NCBI GenBank assembly: GCA_943370215.1
Contig: CALRQC020000003.1
Location: forward strand, 169,240 to 233,239
Source of the DNA: Niveispirillum sp943370215
Lineage (GTDB): Bacteria; Pseudomonadota; Alphaproteobacteria; Azospirillales; Azospirillaceae
Reading direction: 5' to 3'
DNA: 64,000 nucleotides
Numbering within the stretch: the first letter of the stretch is position 1; each line of letters opens with the position of its first letter. This document shows positions 8,391-16,532 of this stretch, piece by piece. The notes beneath the pieces are model-generated. The model did no database searches. It had not been told where the DNA came from and saw only the letters and a program-made list of their open reading frames with translations. A program made the translations under genes and the position numbers.

Positions 8391-9292
8391 GGTGTCGTCC
8401 CCAGGGGCCGGCGCAGCCAGTAACGGCCATGGCCCAACAGATAATCCTCGATATGCAGCACAGGCGCGTAGCCCGGGGCTTGGAAGAAGCCCGGATGCTG
8501 GAATGCCATCGGGCAGGCGGTGGCCCAGCGACAGCCGGCGTCGGCCGCTGCCTGATGGGCAGCCTCCAGCAACCGGCGGCCCAAACCTTGGCGGCGCTGG
8601 GCCGGTTCCACCCAGCAATCCACCACGGTAAAGTAACCATTATCGACGACGCCCATCACACCGCCCAGCGGGTCGCCCGCGCTATCGCGGGCCGTTACCG
8701 TCAGTTCGGTATAAAGCCGGTCGATATGCAGCAGCCAATGGGCATCCAGCCCTTCCTCCACCAGCCGCACATCCTCATGCGCGGGCGGGGCGGAAACCTC
8801 CAGCCGCAGGCCAGCCGGCAGGTCAGGGGCGGGGGCCTTCTCGGCCAGCGGGGTTTTGCGGAAATACAGCCGGTCATGCCCGCCGGTGAAATCCACCATC
8901 ACACCCATGGGCACATAGCCCAGGCGGGGATAGAAATCCGGGGCCTGGAACCGCATGGTGTTCACCAGGGCGCGGGTGCAGCCGCGTTTGGCGGCCAGTG
9001 CCTCCCCGGTACGCATCAAGGTGGCGGCCAGCCCGTGGCGGCGCCAGGGGGCATCCACCCACAGCATGTGCAGATAGGCATCGCCCCCGCGCAGCCAACA
9101 GACCAGCCCGGCCACGATGCGCCCGGCCCCATCCTTGATGAACAGGCCCGCATCCTCCCGCCCCACGCCCAGGGCCGCGCGCTCGGCTGCCGACACCCGG
9201 TCGTGCAGCCAGCGCAGCGCCGACATATCCGCCGGATGGCGGATTTCCAGCGCCAGATCGGCCAGGGAAGTGGGGTGGGGGGCGGCGTTCAT
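8387..9292 (-). CDS. Tandem-domain GNAT acetyltransferase within the suf operon
   Basis: A 301-residue protein with two GNAT folds. Domain 1 (~10-155) has the acetyl-CoA motif WRRHGLAATLM and the later AlkylQ-type segment QAPDFYPRLGYVPMG. Domain 2 (~165-295) has QRRQGLGRRLLEAAHQAA and a FFQAPGY end. Both pyrophosphate-binding Q/RxxGxG/A motifs look intact. Its start overlaps the sufD stop by one base and its stop overlaps sufS by four, so it is translated as part of the suf operon. The substrate is unknown. It shares the QAPxFYPxxG(Y/F) signature with the other GNAT gene in this operon. Confidence 0.85.
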   Translation of the reverse strand: MNAAPHPTSLADLALEIRHPADMSALRWLHDRVSAAERAALGVGREDAGLFIKDGAGRIVAGLVCWLRGGDAYLHMLWVDAPWRRHGLAATLMRTGEALAAKRGCTRALVNTMRFQAPDFYPRLGYVPMGVMVDFTGGHDRLYFRKTPLAEKAPAPDLPAGLRLEVSAPPAHEDVRLVEEGLDAHWLLHIDRLYTELTVTARDSAGDPLGGVMGVVDNGYFTVVDCWVEPAQRRQGLGRRLLEAAHQAAADAGCRWATACPMAFQHPGFFQAPGYAPVLHIEDYLLGHGRYWLRRPLGTTP

Positions 9293-10638
9293 CAGGCGCG
9301 TTCCGTTCCCATCCAGGCCGCTGCGGCGGCGCGGAAATAGGCGCGGACCTGTTCGTCGATGATTTCATCCATCGCTTCATCCAGGAAGGCACCGATCAGC
9401 ATGACACGCGCCACATCGCGCGGCACGCCACGGGCGCGCAGATAGAACATCTGGTCCTCGTCCAACTCCCCCGCTGTGGCCCCATGGCTGCACTTCACAT
9501 CATCGGCATAGATTTCCAGCTCCGGCTTGCTGTTGATCTCCGACGTTTCAGAGAGCAGCAGGGCGCGGTTCAACTGGTAACCGTCGGTCTTTTGTGCATC
9601 GGGGCGAACGATGATTTTGCCCTGGAAGACGCCGCGCGCCTTGCCGTCGATCACGCCCTTCACCACCTCGCGGCTGGTGCAATTGGGCATGGCATGGTCG
9701 ATCAGGGTGGTGATGTCGCTCACCTGATCGCCGCCAATGGCATAGGCACCCGACACCCGCGCCTCGATCTTCTCACCCCCCAGCACCTGCCGCGCCTCGT
9801 GCCGGGCCAAACGTGCGCCTAAGTTCAGCACGAACGTGTCATAGGTGCTGGCATCGGCCAGATGGGTGTTCAGCGTGGCAATGTGGAAGGCGTCCGTGCC
9901 TTCGCGCTGGATCTTGTAATGGTGCAGCCGGGCACCCGTGCCCACCGCCACATCGGCGGCGATATTGGACAGGTAGGTCGCCCCCGGCTGGCCGGCATGA
10001 TGTTCCACGATGGTGGCTTCCGCCCCATCCTCCACCAGCACCAGCAGACGCGGATGCCAAGCGGCCGCCACACCGGGCGGGGCCAGGAATACCAGCTCCA
10101 CCGGCTGGGCCAGCTTCACGTCCGCCGGCACATGCAGCAGCGCGCCATCGGCCAGGAAGGCAGCGTTCAGCGACCGCATCGGGTGATCGGCACCGGGGAA
10201 GCGGGCCAGCAGCCCTTCCATCCGGTCGGCCAGCCCCTGCGGGTCCGTGGCCATCTGCGCCGACAGGGCATCCAGCAGCACGCCATCGGGCAGGCCCTGG
10301 GTGCGCGACAGGTCGGCGCGGAACTGCCCACCGATGAAGACCAGACGCGGCCCCGACGCTTCCAGCGCGGTGGGGATGGCATCCACCGGCACGGACCGGG
10401 CGTCCGGCGCGGGCGACAAGGACAGCTTGTCCAGCCCGCGCAGGCTGGTGAATTTCCACGCTTCATTCCGGGTGGTGGGCAGGCCCGCCTTGGCGAAACG
10501 CTCCATCCCCTCGGCCCTAAAGCAGGCCAGCCAGGGATGCGCCACCGGGGCCAGGGCAGGCTGGGCCTGCTTCACCTGTTCGATGAAGGAAGCACCGGTG
10601 CCCTGGGGGCTGTGGGTCGGGGTCAGTTCGCCACTCAT
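9292..10638 (-). CDS. sufD: SufD, Fe-S assembly complex subunit
   Basis: A 448-residue SufB/SufD-family protein. The SufBCD complex is a scaffold building [4Fe-4S] clusters, with SufD pairing with SufB on a SufC2 ATPase dimer. The C-terminal signature KTDGYQLNRALLLSE, then SEINSKPELEIYADDVKCSHGA, contains the conserved Asp/Cys/His region; the terminal helix reads YFRAA. It lies between the two GNAT genes: 3 bp after one stop and overlapping the start of the other by 1 bp. Confidence 0.93.
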   Translation of the reverse strand: MSGELTPTHSPQGTGASFIEQVKQAQPALAPVAHPWLACFRAEGMERFAKAGLPTTRNEAWKFTSLRGLDKLSLSPAPDARSVPVDAIPTALEASGPRLVFIGGQFRADLSRTQGLPDGVLLDALSAQMATDPQGLADRMEGLLARFPGADHPMRSLNAAFLADGALLHVPADVKLAQPVELVFLAPPGVAAAWHPRLLVLVEDGAEATIVEHHAGQPGATYLSNIAADVAVGTGARLHHYKIQREGTDAFHIATLNTHLADASTYDTFVLNLGARLARHEARQVLGGEKIEARVSGAYAIGGDQVSDITTLIDHAMPNCTSREVVKGVIDGKARGVFQGKIIVRPDAQKTDGYQLNRALLLSETSEINSKPELEIYADDVKCSHGATAGELDEDQMFYLRARGVPRDVARVMLIGAFLDEAMDEIIDEQVRAYFRAAAAAWMGTERA

Positions 10639-10641
10639 CTC

Positions 10642-11526
10642 TCAAAGCCGCATTTCATAGAAGTTCATGCCCATGCCCGGCACCGGGCTCGCCACATAGG
10701 CGAAGCGCTGGAAACCGTGCTTCGGATAGAATTTGGGGGCCTGGCAATCCATGGTTTCCACCCCCGCGCGCGTGCAGCCCATGGCCCGGCCTTCATCCAG
10801 CGCCCGGGCCAGCATGTCGAACCCGACACCGGTGCCGCGCAGCCGATCATCCAGCCAGACCATATCGACCATATAGTCGCCCTGGGTGGCGTAGCAGAGT
10901 GCCCCGCCCAGCACGGCATGGCTGGCCCGGTCACGCACCATGGCTGCCACCAGGGTCAGCGGCTGGGCCAGCATCAGGCGACGCCGCCGGTCGGTCACGG
11001 CCCAGGCATCCCGCCCCAACTGGCGGGACGGCGGCGCGTGCAGGGCAATGGACAGGCCCTCCGCACTCGGCGGGCTGTCCGGGTAGACCACCGGCTTTTC
11101 CATCACGGTGAAGGGCCGGCCATTGACATGCCCATCCACCTGCTGGCGCACCGTGAAACCATAGGCGCGGTAAGGGGCGGTATCATCATGGGCGCGGATG
11201 TAGAATTCCATCCGCGTCATGTTACGCCGCGCCAGTTCCTGCTCCGCCAGCCCCAACAGCACGGCCACAGCCCCCGGATGGTCCACCTCACCTTGCAGCG
11301 ACCAGACACCCCAGAAGCAATAGGCGGTATCGCCCCAGCCGATCAGCGTCATGCCGGCGGCGGGGGCACCCGTCTCCGGGTCACCGATCACCAGCATGAA
11401 CCGGTTGTGACTGGGCGGCAGATGGGCCGTGTTATAGGCCATCAAGCCGGCAATCACCGGTTCGGCCTCCGGGCTGGAGGCCGTGATATCCCGTTCCAGG
11501 CTGATATAGGTGTCGGGGGCGGCCAT
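10642..11526 (-). CDS. Second tandem GNAT-like acetyltransferase within the suf operon
   Basis: A 294-residue protein with two GNAT-like halves. The C-terminal half (~165-294) has a plausible acetyl-CoA motif (LRGTGVGFDMLARALDEG) and the segment QAPKFYPKHGFQRFAY, which echoes the first domain of the neighbouring GNAT protein. The N-terminal half (~10-150) has a GNAT-like strand order but no clear RxxGxG/A motif, so it may be a non-catalytic copy. The ATG at 11526 is 16 bp after sufC; the stop is 3 bp before sufD. Function in the operon is unknown. Confidence 0.8.
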   Translation of the reverse strand: MAAPDTYISLERDITASSPEAEPVIAGLMAYNTAHLPPSHNRFMLVIGDPETGAPAAGMTLIGWGDTAYCFWGVWSLQGEVDHPGAVAVLLGLAEQELARRNMTRMEFYIRAHDDTAPYRAYGFTVRQQVDGHVNGRPFTVMEKPVVYPDSPPSAEGLSIALHAPPSRQLGRDAWAVTDRRRRLMLAQPLTLVAAMVRDRASHAVLGGALCYATQGDYMVDMVWLDDRLRGTGVGFDMLARALDEGRAMGCTRAGVETMDCQAPKFYPKHGFQRFAYVASPVPGMGMNFYEMRL

Positions 11527-11542
11527 GGCGTGTCGCTTTTCC

Positions 11543-12304
11543 TCAGGCTGCCGCGTCGCTGATGCCGAACTCGGCATAGCCCTTGGCTTCCAGTTCCAGT
11601 GCCAGTTCCTTGCCGCCGGTCTTCTGGATGCGGCCATTGGCCAGCACATGCACCACGTCGGGCACAATGTAATCCAGCAGGCGCTGGTAATGGGTGATCA
11701 CCAGCATCCCGCGTTCCGGGGAACGCAGCTTGTTCACGCCCTCGGCCACGATCTTCAGCGCGTCAATATCCAGGCCGCTGTCGGTTTCATCCAGGATGGC
11801 CAGCTTCGGCTGAAGCACGGCCATCTGCAGCGCCTCGTTACGCTTCTTCTCACCACCGGAGAAGCCGACATTGACGGCGCGCTTGATCATCTCATCATTC
11901 ATGGAGAGATCCTTGGCCTTGGCCCGGATCAGCTTCAGGAACTGCATGGCATCCAGCGGGGATTCGCCGCGCGTCTTGCGGATGGCGTTCAGCGCTTCCT
12001 TCAGGAAGGTGGCGTTGGTGACGCCGGGGATTTCCACCGGGTACTGGAAGGCCAGGAACAGGCCGGCGGCGGCGCGTTCCTCCACTTCCAGGGCCAGCAG
12101 GTCCTGGCCGTCGAAAGTGACGCTGCCTTCGGTGATCTCATAGCCCTCGCGGCCGGCCAGCACATAGGACAGCGTGCTTTTGCCCGCCCCGTTGGGGCCC
12201 ATGATGGCATGGACCTCACCGGCATTGATGGTCAGATCAACCCCCTTGAGGATCGCCTTGCCATCGACCGAGGCATGAAGATTCTTGATTTCGATCAGGG
12301 ACAT
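11543..12304 (-). CDS. sufC: SufC, Fe-S assembly ATPase
   Basis: A 253-residue ABC-type ATPase that powers the SufBCD scaffold. It shows Walker A GPNGAGKST, the signature FSGGEKKRNE typical of SufC, Walker B LAILDETDSGLD and the switch histidine in VITHYQR. The ATG at 12304 gives the canonical MSLIEIKNLHASV start; earlier in-frame starts extend into the repeat region. It is separated from sufB by ~600 bp holding palindromic repeats and a GIY-YIG gene, which is an insertion relative to the usual contiguous sufBC. Confidence 0.95.
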   Translation of the reverse strand: MSLIEIKNLHASVDGKAILKGVDLTINAGEVHAIMGPNGAGKSTLSYVLAGREGYEITEGSVTFDGQDLLALEVEERAAAGLFLAFQYPVEIPGVTNATFLKEALNAIRKTRGESPLDAMQFLKLIRAKAKDLSMNDEMIKRAVNVGFSGGEKKRNEALQMAVLQPKLAILDETDSGLDIDALKIVAEGVNKLRSPERGMLVITHYQRLLDYIVPDVVHVLANGRIQKTGGKELALELEAKGYAEFGISDAAA

Positions 12305-12365
12305 AACGCTGCTCCGTACTGCCGGATCTGACCCGGTTCCTGTCTTTTCACTACATTGCCGCCCT

Positions 12366-12458
12366 CTCAACCGTCACCCCGGCGAAGGCCGGGGTCCAGT
12401 TCACAGGGCGAGGCGCTTCAGGCATGGCCCCCCGGCCTTCGCCAGGGTGACGGTTGAG
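12366..12458. repeat. Inverted palindromic repeat pair upstream of sufC
   Basis: A 29-base unit (12366-12394, CTCAACCGTCACCCCGGCG...) is followed by its near-perfect reverse complement at 12430-12458, with a single base difference. The units are the same family as those at 6077-6180 and 12849-12878. They separate sufC from the GIY-YIG gene and could fold into a long transcript stem between sufB and sufC. Confidence 0.85.
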
Positions 12459-12483
12459 GGACTCGTATCGGATTTTCTGAACG

Positions 12484-12768
12484 TCACAGCAGATCGCTTG
12501 CAAGGTCGTTCCAATCCGGGTTCGCACTCTCAATCAACCGTATTTTCCAGTCCCGCTTCCATTCCTTCATCTGCTTTTCCCGTCGGATCGCATCGTCGAT
12601 GCGCTCGAAGGTCTCGCAGTAAACCAGGGTGGCGATGCCATACTTCTTGGTAAATCCATCAACCAAACCTTCCCGGTGTTCGTAAATCCGCCTGCTGATA
12701 TCGCTGGTGACGCCGATATAGAGCGTCCCATTGCGTTGATTGGCGAGGATGTAAACGTAACCGGGCAT
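12484..12768 (-). CDS. Small GIY-YIG family nuclease-like protein
   Basis: A 94-residue stand-alone GIY-YIG domain protein. The core reads YVYILANQRNGTLYIGVTSD (GIY as YVY, YIG as YIG), followed by the conserved Arg/His helix (ISRRIYEHREG), and the family's C-terminal signature EKQMKEWKRDWKIRLIE. AGAGGAGA sits directly before the ATG. It lies on the suf strand between sufB and sufC, flanked on both sides by palindromic repeats of one family. Small GIY-YIG genes of this type are often found with such intergenic repeats in proteobacteria; a role in moving them is a hypothesis. Confidence 0.88.
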   Translation of the reverse strand: MPGYVYILANQRNGTLYIGVTSDISRRIYEHREGLVDGFTKKYGIATLVYCETFERIDDAIRREKQMKEWKRDWKIRLIESANPDWNDLASDLL

Positions 12769-12848
12769 TCTCCTCTTTGCCTTTTCCTGATCCCGTCATC
12801 CTTGTGAGGGGCGGGGGGCAGAAACATCGGGCACTTTGCTCTACGAAA

Positions 12849-12878
12849 CTGGACCCCGGCCTTCGCCGGGGTGACGGT
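12849..12878. repeat. Palindromic repeat unit downstream of sufB
   Basis: A single 30-base unit (CTGGACCCCGGCCTTCGCCG...) in the same orientation as the unit at 12430-12458 and opposite to 12366-12394. With those it brackets the GIY-YIG gene. A decayed relative (CCCGTCATCCTTGTGAGGGG) lies at about 12793-12812. Confidence 0.8.
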
Positions 12879-12905
12879 GAAGGGGGCGGATGACGGGACG
12901 GGTGA

Positions 12906-14387
12906 TCACCCCACACTCCCCTCCAAACTGATCGCCACCAGCTTCTGCGCCTCCACGGCGAATTCCATCGGCAGTTCCTTCAGTACTTCCTTGCAGAAGC
13001 CATTCACGATCAGCCCGACCGCGTCTTCTTCCTTCAACCCGCGGGAGCGGCAATAGAAGAGCTGGTCTTCGGAAATCTTGGCCGTTGTCGCCTCATGCTC
13101 CACCCGCGCCGTGCGGTTCTTGCTTTCAATGTAGGGCACGGTATGCGCCCCGCATTTGTCGCCGATCAGCAAGCTGTCGCATTGGGTGAAGTTGCGGGCG
13201 TTCTGCGCCTTGGGCAGGATGCGGACCAGACCGCGATAGGTGTTCTGCGCCTTGCCGGCCGAAATCCCCTTGGAGATGATCGTGGACCGGGTGTTCTTCC
13301 CGATATGGATCATCTTCGTGCCGGTATCGGCCTGCTGCATATTGTTGGTGATGGCGACCGAATAGAATTCGCCCACCGAATTATCACCCTGCAGAATGCA
13401 GCTCGGGTATTTCCAGGTAATCGCCGACCCGGTTTCCACCTGGGTCCAGCTCACCTTGGAATTACGGCCCCGGCAGGCGGCGCGCTTGGTGACGAAATTA
13501 TAGATGCCACCCTTGCCATTCTCGTCGCCCGGATACCAGTTCTGGACAGTGGAATATTTGATGGTGGCGTCATCCAGCGCCACCAGTTCCACCACGGCGG
13601 CGTGCAACTGGTTCTCGTCCCGCTGCGGTGCGGTGCAGCCCTCGAGATAGGAGACGTAGGAACCTTCATCAGCAATGATCAGCGTGCGTTCGAACTGCCC
13701 CGTATTCTTCGCATTGATGCGGAAGTAAGTGGACAGTTCCATCGGGCTGCGCACGCCCTTGGGGATATAGACGAAGCTGCCATCGGTGAAGACGGCGCAG
13801 TTCAGCGTGGCGAAGTAATTATCCGAATAGGGCACGACCGAACCCAGATACTGGCGCACCAGTTCCGGATGGTTCTGCACCGCCTCGCTGATGGAACAGA
13901 AGATGATGCCCTTCTCTTCCAGCTTCTTCTTGAACGTCGTGGCCACCGACACCGAATCGAACACGGCATCCACGGCGATGGAGGGGCTGTCGCCAGCGCC
14001 TTCGACACCGGCCAGGATGGCCTGTTCCTTCAGCGGGATGCCCAGCTTCTCATAGGTCTTCAGCAGCTCGGGGTCGACCTCATCCAGCGATTTCGGGCCG
14101 GGCGTCGTCTTCGGCGCGGAGTAGTAATAGCTGTCCTGATAGTCGATGGGCGGATAATGCAGCTTGGCCCAATCCGGCTCTTCCATCGTCAGCCAATGGC
14201 GATAGGCCTTCAGCCGCCATTCCAGCAGCCATTCCGGCTCCCCCTTCTTGGCGGAAATGAAGCGGACGATTTCCTCAGACAGACCCTTGGGCGCGGTTTC
14301 CGCCTCAATATCCGTGAAGAAGCCGTACTTGTACTTCGCTTCCGCCAGATTGCGGACCTGTTCGATGGTCTGTTCGGTGGCGGCCAT
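12906..14387 (-). CDS. sufB: SufB, Fe-S scaffold subunit
   Basis: A 493-residue SufB, the main scaffold of SufBCD. Recognisable family blocks include FYSVAITNNMQQADTGTKMI, the C-terminal SLLIGDKCGAHTVPYIESKN and HEATTAKISEDQLFYCRSRG. Cysteines in the C-terminal third (QCDSLLIGDKCGAH) include the residue that normally receives sulfur and nucleates the cluster. Length is normal for the family. It starts 35 bp after the regulator sufR, so it is first of the structural genes. The gap to sufC contains the repeats and GIY-YIG gene. Confidence 0.95.
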   Translation of the reverse strand: MAATEQTIEQVRNLAEAKYKYGFFTDIEAETAPKGLSEEIVRFISAKKGEPEWLLEWRLKAYRHWLTMEEPDWAKLHYPPIDYQDSYYYSAPKTTPGPKSLDEVDPELLKTYEKLGIPLKEQAILAGVEGAGDSPSIAVDAVFDSVSVATTFKKKLEEKGIIFCSISEAVQNHPELVRQYLGSVVPYSDNYFATLNCAVFTDGSFVYIPKGVRSPMELSTYFRINAKNTGQFERTLIIADEGSYVSYLEGCTAPQRDENQLHAAVVELVALDDATIKYSTVQNWYPGDENGKGGIYNFVTKRAACRGRNSKVSWTQVETGSAITWKYPSCILQGDNSVGEFYSVAITNNMQQADTGTKMIHIGKNTRSTIISKGISAGKAQNTYRGLVRILPKAQNARNFTQCDSLLIGDKCGAHTVPYIESKNRTARVEHEATTAKISEDQLFYCRSRGLKEEDAVGLIVNGFCKEVLKELPMEFAVEAQKLVAISLEGSVG

Positions 14388-14422
14388 GGCCTGAAAGCTC
14401 CCCTAAACGATGCCGTTCCCGA

Positions 14423-14878
14423 TCAACCGGCCAGCGCCGCCGGCGGGGCCGGGGCGTGGATGAAGTCAATCGTGGACGGTACGGCCATATCGGCCAGCGT
14501 CACATCCTGAAGCGCGCGGCGTACCGCGCTGTTCACCTTGTCCCACGCACTCTTGCGGGCGCAGAGGCTGAGCACCCCGCACGACCCGCTGCCGCCATCC
14601 ACGCAATCGGTCAAGGCGATCGGACCCTCGATCGCCTCGATGATATGCACCACATTGATGGCGGTGGGGGCCTTGGCCAGCGTATAGCCGCCCGTGGCCC
14701 CGCGATGGGATTGCAGAAGGTCGCCACGCGCCAGTAACTTCAACAGTTTCTGGACCGTCGGCATCGGCAGGCCCGTGCGGTCGGCCAGCGACGTGGCGGT
14801 ATGCAGCGCACCATCGGTATGCGCCAGCGTGGTCAGCACGACCACGGCATAATCCGTCATTTTGCTGAGCCTCAGCAT
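14423..14878 (-). CDS. sufR: SUF-type Rrf2-family Fe-S regulator
   Basis: A 151-residue Rrf2-family repressor of the SUF-associated type. The N-terminal winged helix (1-65) begins MLRLSKMTDYAVVVL and contains TGLPMPTVQKLLKLL as recognition helix. Cys92, Cys100 and Cys106 form the cluster-ligand trio, so DNA binding should respond to Fe-S status as in IscR. It leads the suf operon, which it probably controls together with itself. A 21-base palindrome lies 25 bp upstream of its start. It could be labelled iscR in other annotations. Confidence 0.9.
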   Translation of the reverse strand: MLRLSKMTDYAVVVLTTLAHTDGALHTATSLADRTGLPMPTVQKLLKLLARGDLLQSHRGATGGYTLAKAPTAINVVHIIEAIEGPIALTDCVDGGSGSCGVLSLCARKSAWDKVNSAVRRALQDVTLADMAVPSTIDFIHAPAPPAALAG

Positions 14879-14902
14879 GGGTTGTTGCGAGTCCTTCTCA
14901 AT

Positions 14903-14923
14903 TCAGTACCAATCTGGTACTGA
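14903..14923 (-). promoter_or_regulatory. Candidate SufR operator
   Basis: A perfect inverted repeat with nine-base arms, TCAGTACCA and TGGTACTGA, around ATC. It is 25-45 bp upstream of the sufR start and adjoins a plausible -10 (CTTAAT). This position suits autorepression by the Fe-S sensing regulator. The sequence differs from the E. coli IscR type 1 site, so the assignment rests on position and symmetry. Confidence 0.65.
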
Positions 14924-14953
14924 TTAAGTGAGCCGCTTGCCAGCGTTAGTCAA
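14923..14953 (-). promoter_or_regulatory. Candidate suf operon promoter
   Basis: On the minus strand TTGACT (14948-14953) and CTTAAT (14923-14928) are separated by 19 bases, somewhat longer than ideal. The -10 touches the palindrome at 14903-14923, so a bound regulator would block polymerase. Confidence 0.4.
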
Positions 14954-15019
14954 GCATCGCGCTTCATGCTGCTGTCACAGGTGACATGCATGGGCCGAAA
15001 AGCGGGCGGCGCGCATACA

Positions 15020-15050
15020 AAAAGGGGCAGCCGGGTGGGGCTGCCCTTTT
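15020..15050 (-). terminator. Rho-independent terminator of the membrane-protein cluster
   Basis: An eight-base GC stem (GGGCAGCC / GGCTGCCC) with A/T-flanked arms. On the minus strand it ends CCCCTTTTT, suiting termination of the 15167-17023 genes before the divergent suf promoter region. Confidence 0.65.
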
Positions 15051-15154
15051 GGGGGGAGGGGGCTTGCGCGGGAATCACGATGGTGAAGCGTTACTCGATA
15101 TGAAGCCATACCGCGTTATTATTATCCCTTCAGCCTATGCTGGCAGAACGACAG

Positions 15155-15165
15155 CCCCCCCCCCC
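15155..15165. repeat. Run of eleven C
   Basis: A homopolymer of 11 C just beyond the stop codon of the 15167-16090 gene. It is a possible slippage or sequencing-error site, but lies outside the coding sequence. Confidence 0.8.
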
Positions 15166-15166
15166 A

Positions 15167-16090
15167 TCACACCGCCTCTGCCTTCAGCCCCTGCGCCTCT
15201 TCCACCTTACCTGCGGCGGCCTCGGCCCCGGCGCTGGCGGCTTCCTTGGCGACATTGACGGCCTTTTCGGCTGTGCGGCGGCCCTTGGCCAGGGCTTCTT
15301 CCAGCAGGTCGTCGCGCTGCTTGCCCATCAACTCATCCTCGGTACGGGTGGCGGGCAGGCAGGCGCCGATGGCCGCCCCCACCGCCAGCCCCGCCAGACC
15401 GGCGGACAGCGGATGGTCATCCACCAGATCCCAGAAGCTGCGGTTGATGCGGGCGGCACGGCGGCCGGCGCGCTGTGCCATGGCCTCGCTTTCGGCGATG
15501 ATGCGGTGATAGCGGCGGTGGCCCTCCGAATCCTCCTCATGATCAAGATTATGGGTGCTATTGCCATAGCTGGCATAGTGCTGCCCCAACTCGTGCAACT
15601 GGCGGGAATGGCGCATCCGGTTCAGCTTGCGCGTGGCGCGGGCCCGCAGGTCGGCGGCCTTGTCGGAAAGCTCATGCGCCGTCTCTTCAATCTTGTGACC
15701 GGCTTCGTGCAGCCCTTCCTCCACCCGGTGCGACAGGTCATGATACTGGTGGCGCAGCCGGTCCCGCGCCTGGGCCGTGCGCTTTTCCGCCCAATGGGCG
15801 GCGCGGTCATAGGCGTCGGTCTTGCGGGCGGCGGAGAACAGCAGCCAGCCGATGCCGACGCCGATCACCCCCAGGGCGATCTTGTGTTCCGACAGCATGG
15901 TGCCGATGCCGCGCCCATGCGGTCGGTGGTCTTCGTCCGCCGCAGCGGCCGGATGATCCGGCACGGCACCGTAACTGGCCATGGGATCGGTATAGTTCAG
16001 CGAATCGGTATCCGCCTGCGCCTGATTGGAGGAACGGACGGTCCCGGCATAGGAGCTGCCATTGCCGCTATTGGTGCTGCCATAGGTCAT
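15167..16090 (-). CDS. Membrane protein with long amphipathic helices, unknown function
   Basis: A 307-residue protein. The first ~60 residues are Ser/Asn-rich and disordered. A hydrophobic segment (IALGVIGVGIGWLLF) is near 65-80, followed by ~100 residues of charged amphipathic helix (AQARDRLRHQYHDLSHRVEE and similar). A second Gly/Ala-rich segment (AGLAGLAVGAAIGACLP) is near 235, and the tail is an Ala/Glu/Lys helix. It resembles alphaproteobacterial DUF3618/nutrient-deprivation-induced proteins, which occur beside a holin-like gene as here. ATG at 16090 has better spacing to GGAG than the adjacent ATG at 16093. Confidence 0.65.
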   Translation of the reverse strand: MTYGSTNSGNGSSYAGTVRSSNQAQADTDSLNYTDPMASYGAVPDHPAAAADEDHRPHGRGIGTMLSEHKIALGVIGVGIGWLLFSAARKTDAYDRAAHWAEKRTAQARDRLRHQYHDLSHRVEEGLHEAGHKIEETAHELSDKAADLRARATRKLNRMRHSRQLHELGQHYASYGNSTHNLDHEEDSEGHRRYHRIIAESEAMAQRAGRRAARINRSFWDLVDDHPLSAGLAGLAVGAAIGACLPATRTEDELMGKQRDDLLEEALAKGRRTAEKAVNVAKEAASAGAEAAAGKVEEAQGLKAEAV

Positions 16091-16118
16091 CATTGTCTCC
16101 TTGCAGAAATCCAGGGGC

Positions 16119-16532
16119 TCAGCGGGACACCGCGTCAGCCACCTCGTGCGCGTCGGTGCGCAGATTATTCAGGGTCCGGCGGGGGGAGAGGGTCAGCGCC
16201 TGCAGCTTGGCCCGCCCCGCCATCATCAGGACCAGACCCAGCAAGATCACCGCCCCGCCCACCACCAGGGCCGCCGCCCAAGGGGGCATCACATGGGCCA
16301 GCCCCAGGGTGGCCGCCGCCAGCAGCAGCAACAGGCCGCAGAAGGCAAAGGCCCCGCCACAGAGAATCTGCCCCGCGCCGCGCCCGGCTTCGCTGGCCTT
16401 CTCCATCAGTTCGGCCTTGGCCAGCTCCACCTCCTTGGTGACAAGGGCGGTCATGCTGCCGGCCAGATCGGCCAGCAGGCTGGTCAACGGCTTATCTGCC
16501 GGGTCGGTGGTTTCCGGCGCATCCAGGCTCAT
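16119..16532 (-). CDS. Phage-holin-family (Phage_holin_3_6-like) membrane protein
   Basis: A 137-residue protein with an N-terminal amphipathic region (SLLADLAGSMTALVTKEVEL) and two transmembrane hairpin segments (ILCGGAFAFCGLLLLLAAAT and ALVVGGAVILLGLVLMMAG). This is the common architecture of the chromosomal Phage_holin_3_6 / DUF1469 family, which is not phage-borne; its role is poorly known, perhaps envelope stress. Its ATG overlaps the stop of the upstream gene by four bases, so the two are coupled. Confidence 0.75.
   Translation of the reverse strand: MSLDAPETTDPADKPLTSLLADLAGSMTALVTKEVELAKAELMEKASEAGRGAGQILCGGAFAFCGLLLLLAAATLGLAHVMPPWAAALVVGGAVILLGLVLMMAGRAKLQALTLSPRRTLNNLRTDAHEVADAVSR

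Noticed and set aside
16119..16532. Prophage remnant because of the holin-family gene
   Set aside because: This holin family is commonly chromosomal with the same neighbours, and no other phage gene is present.
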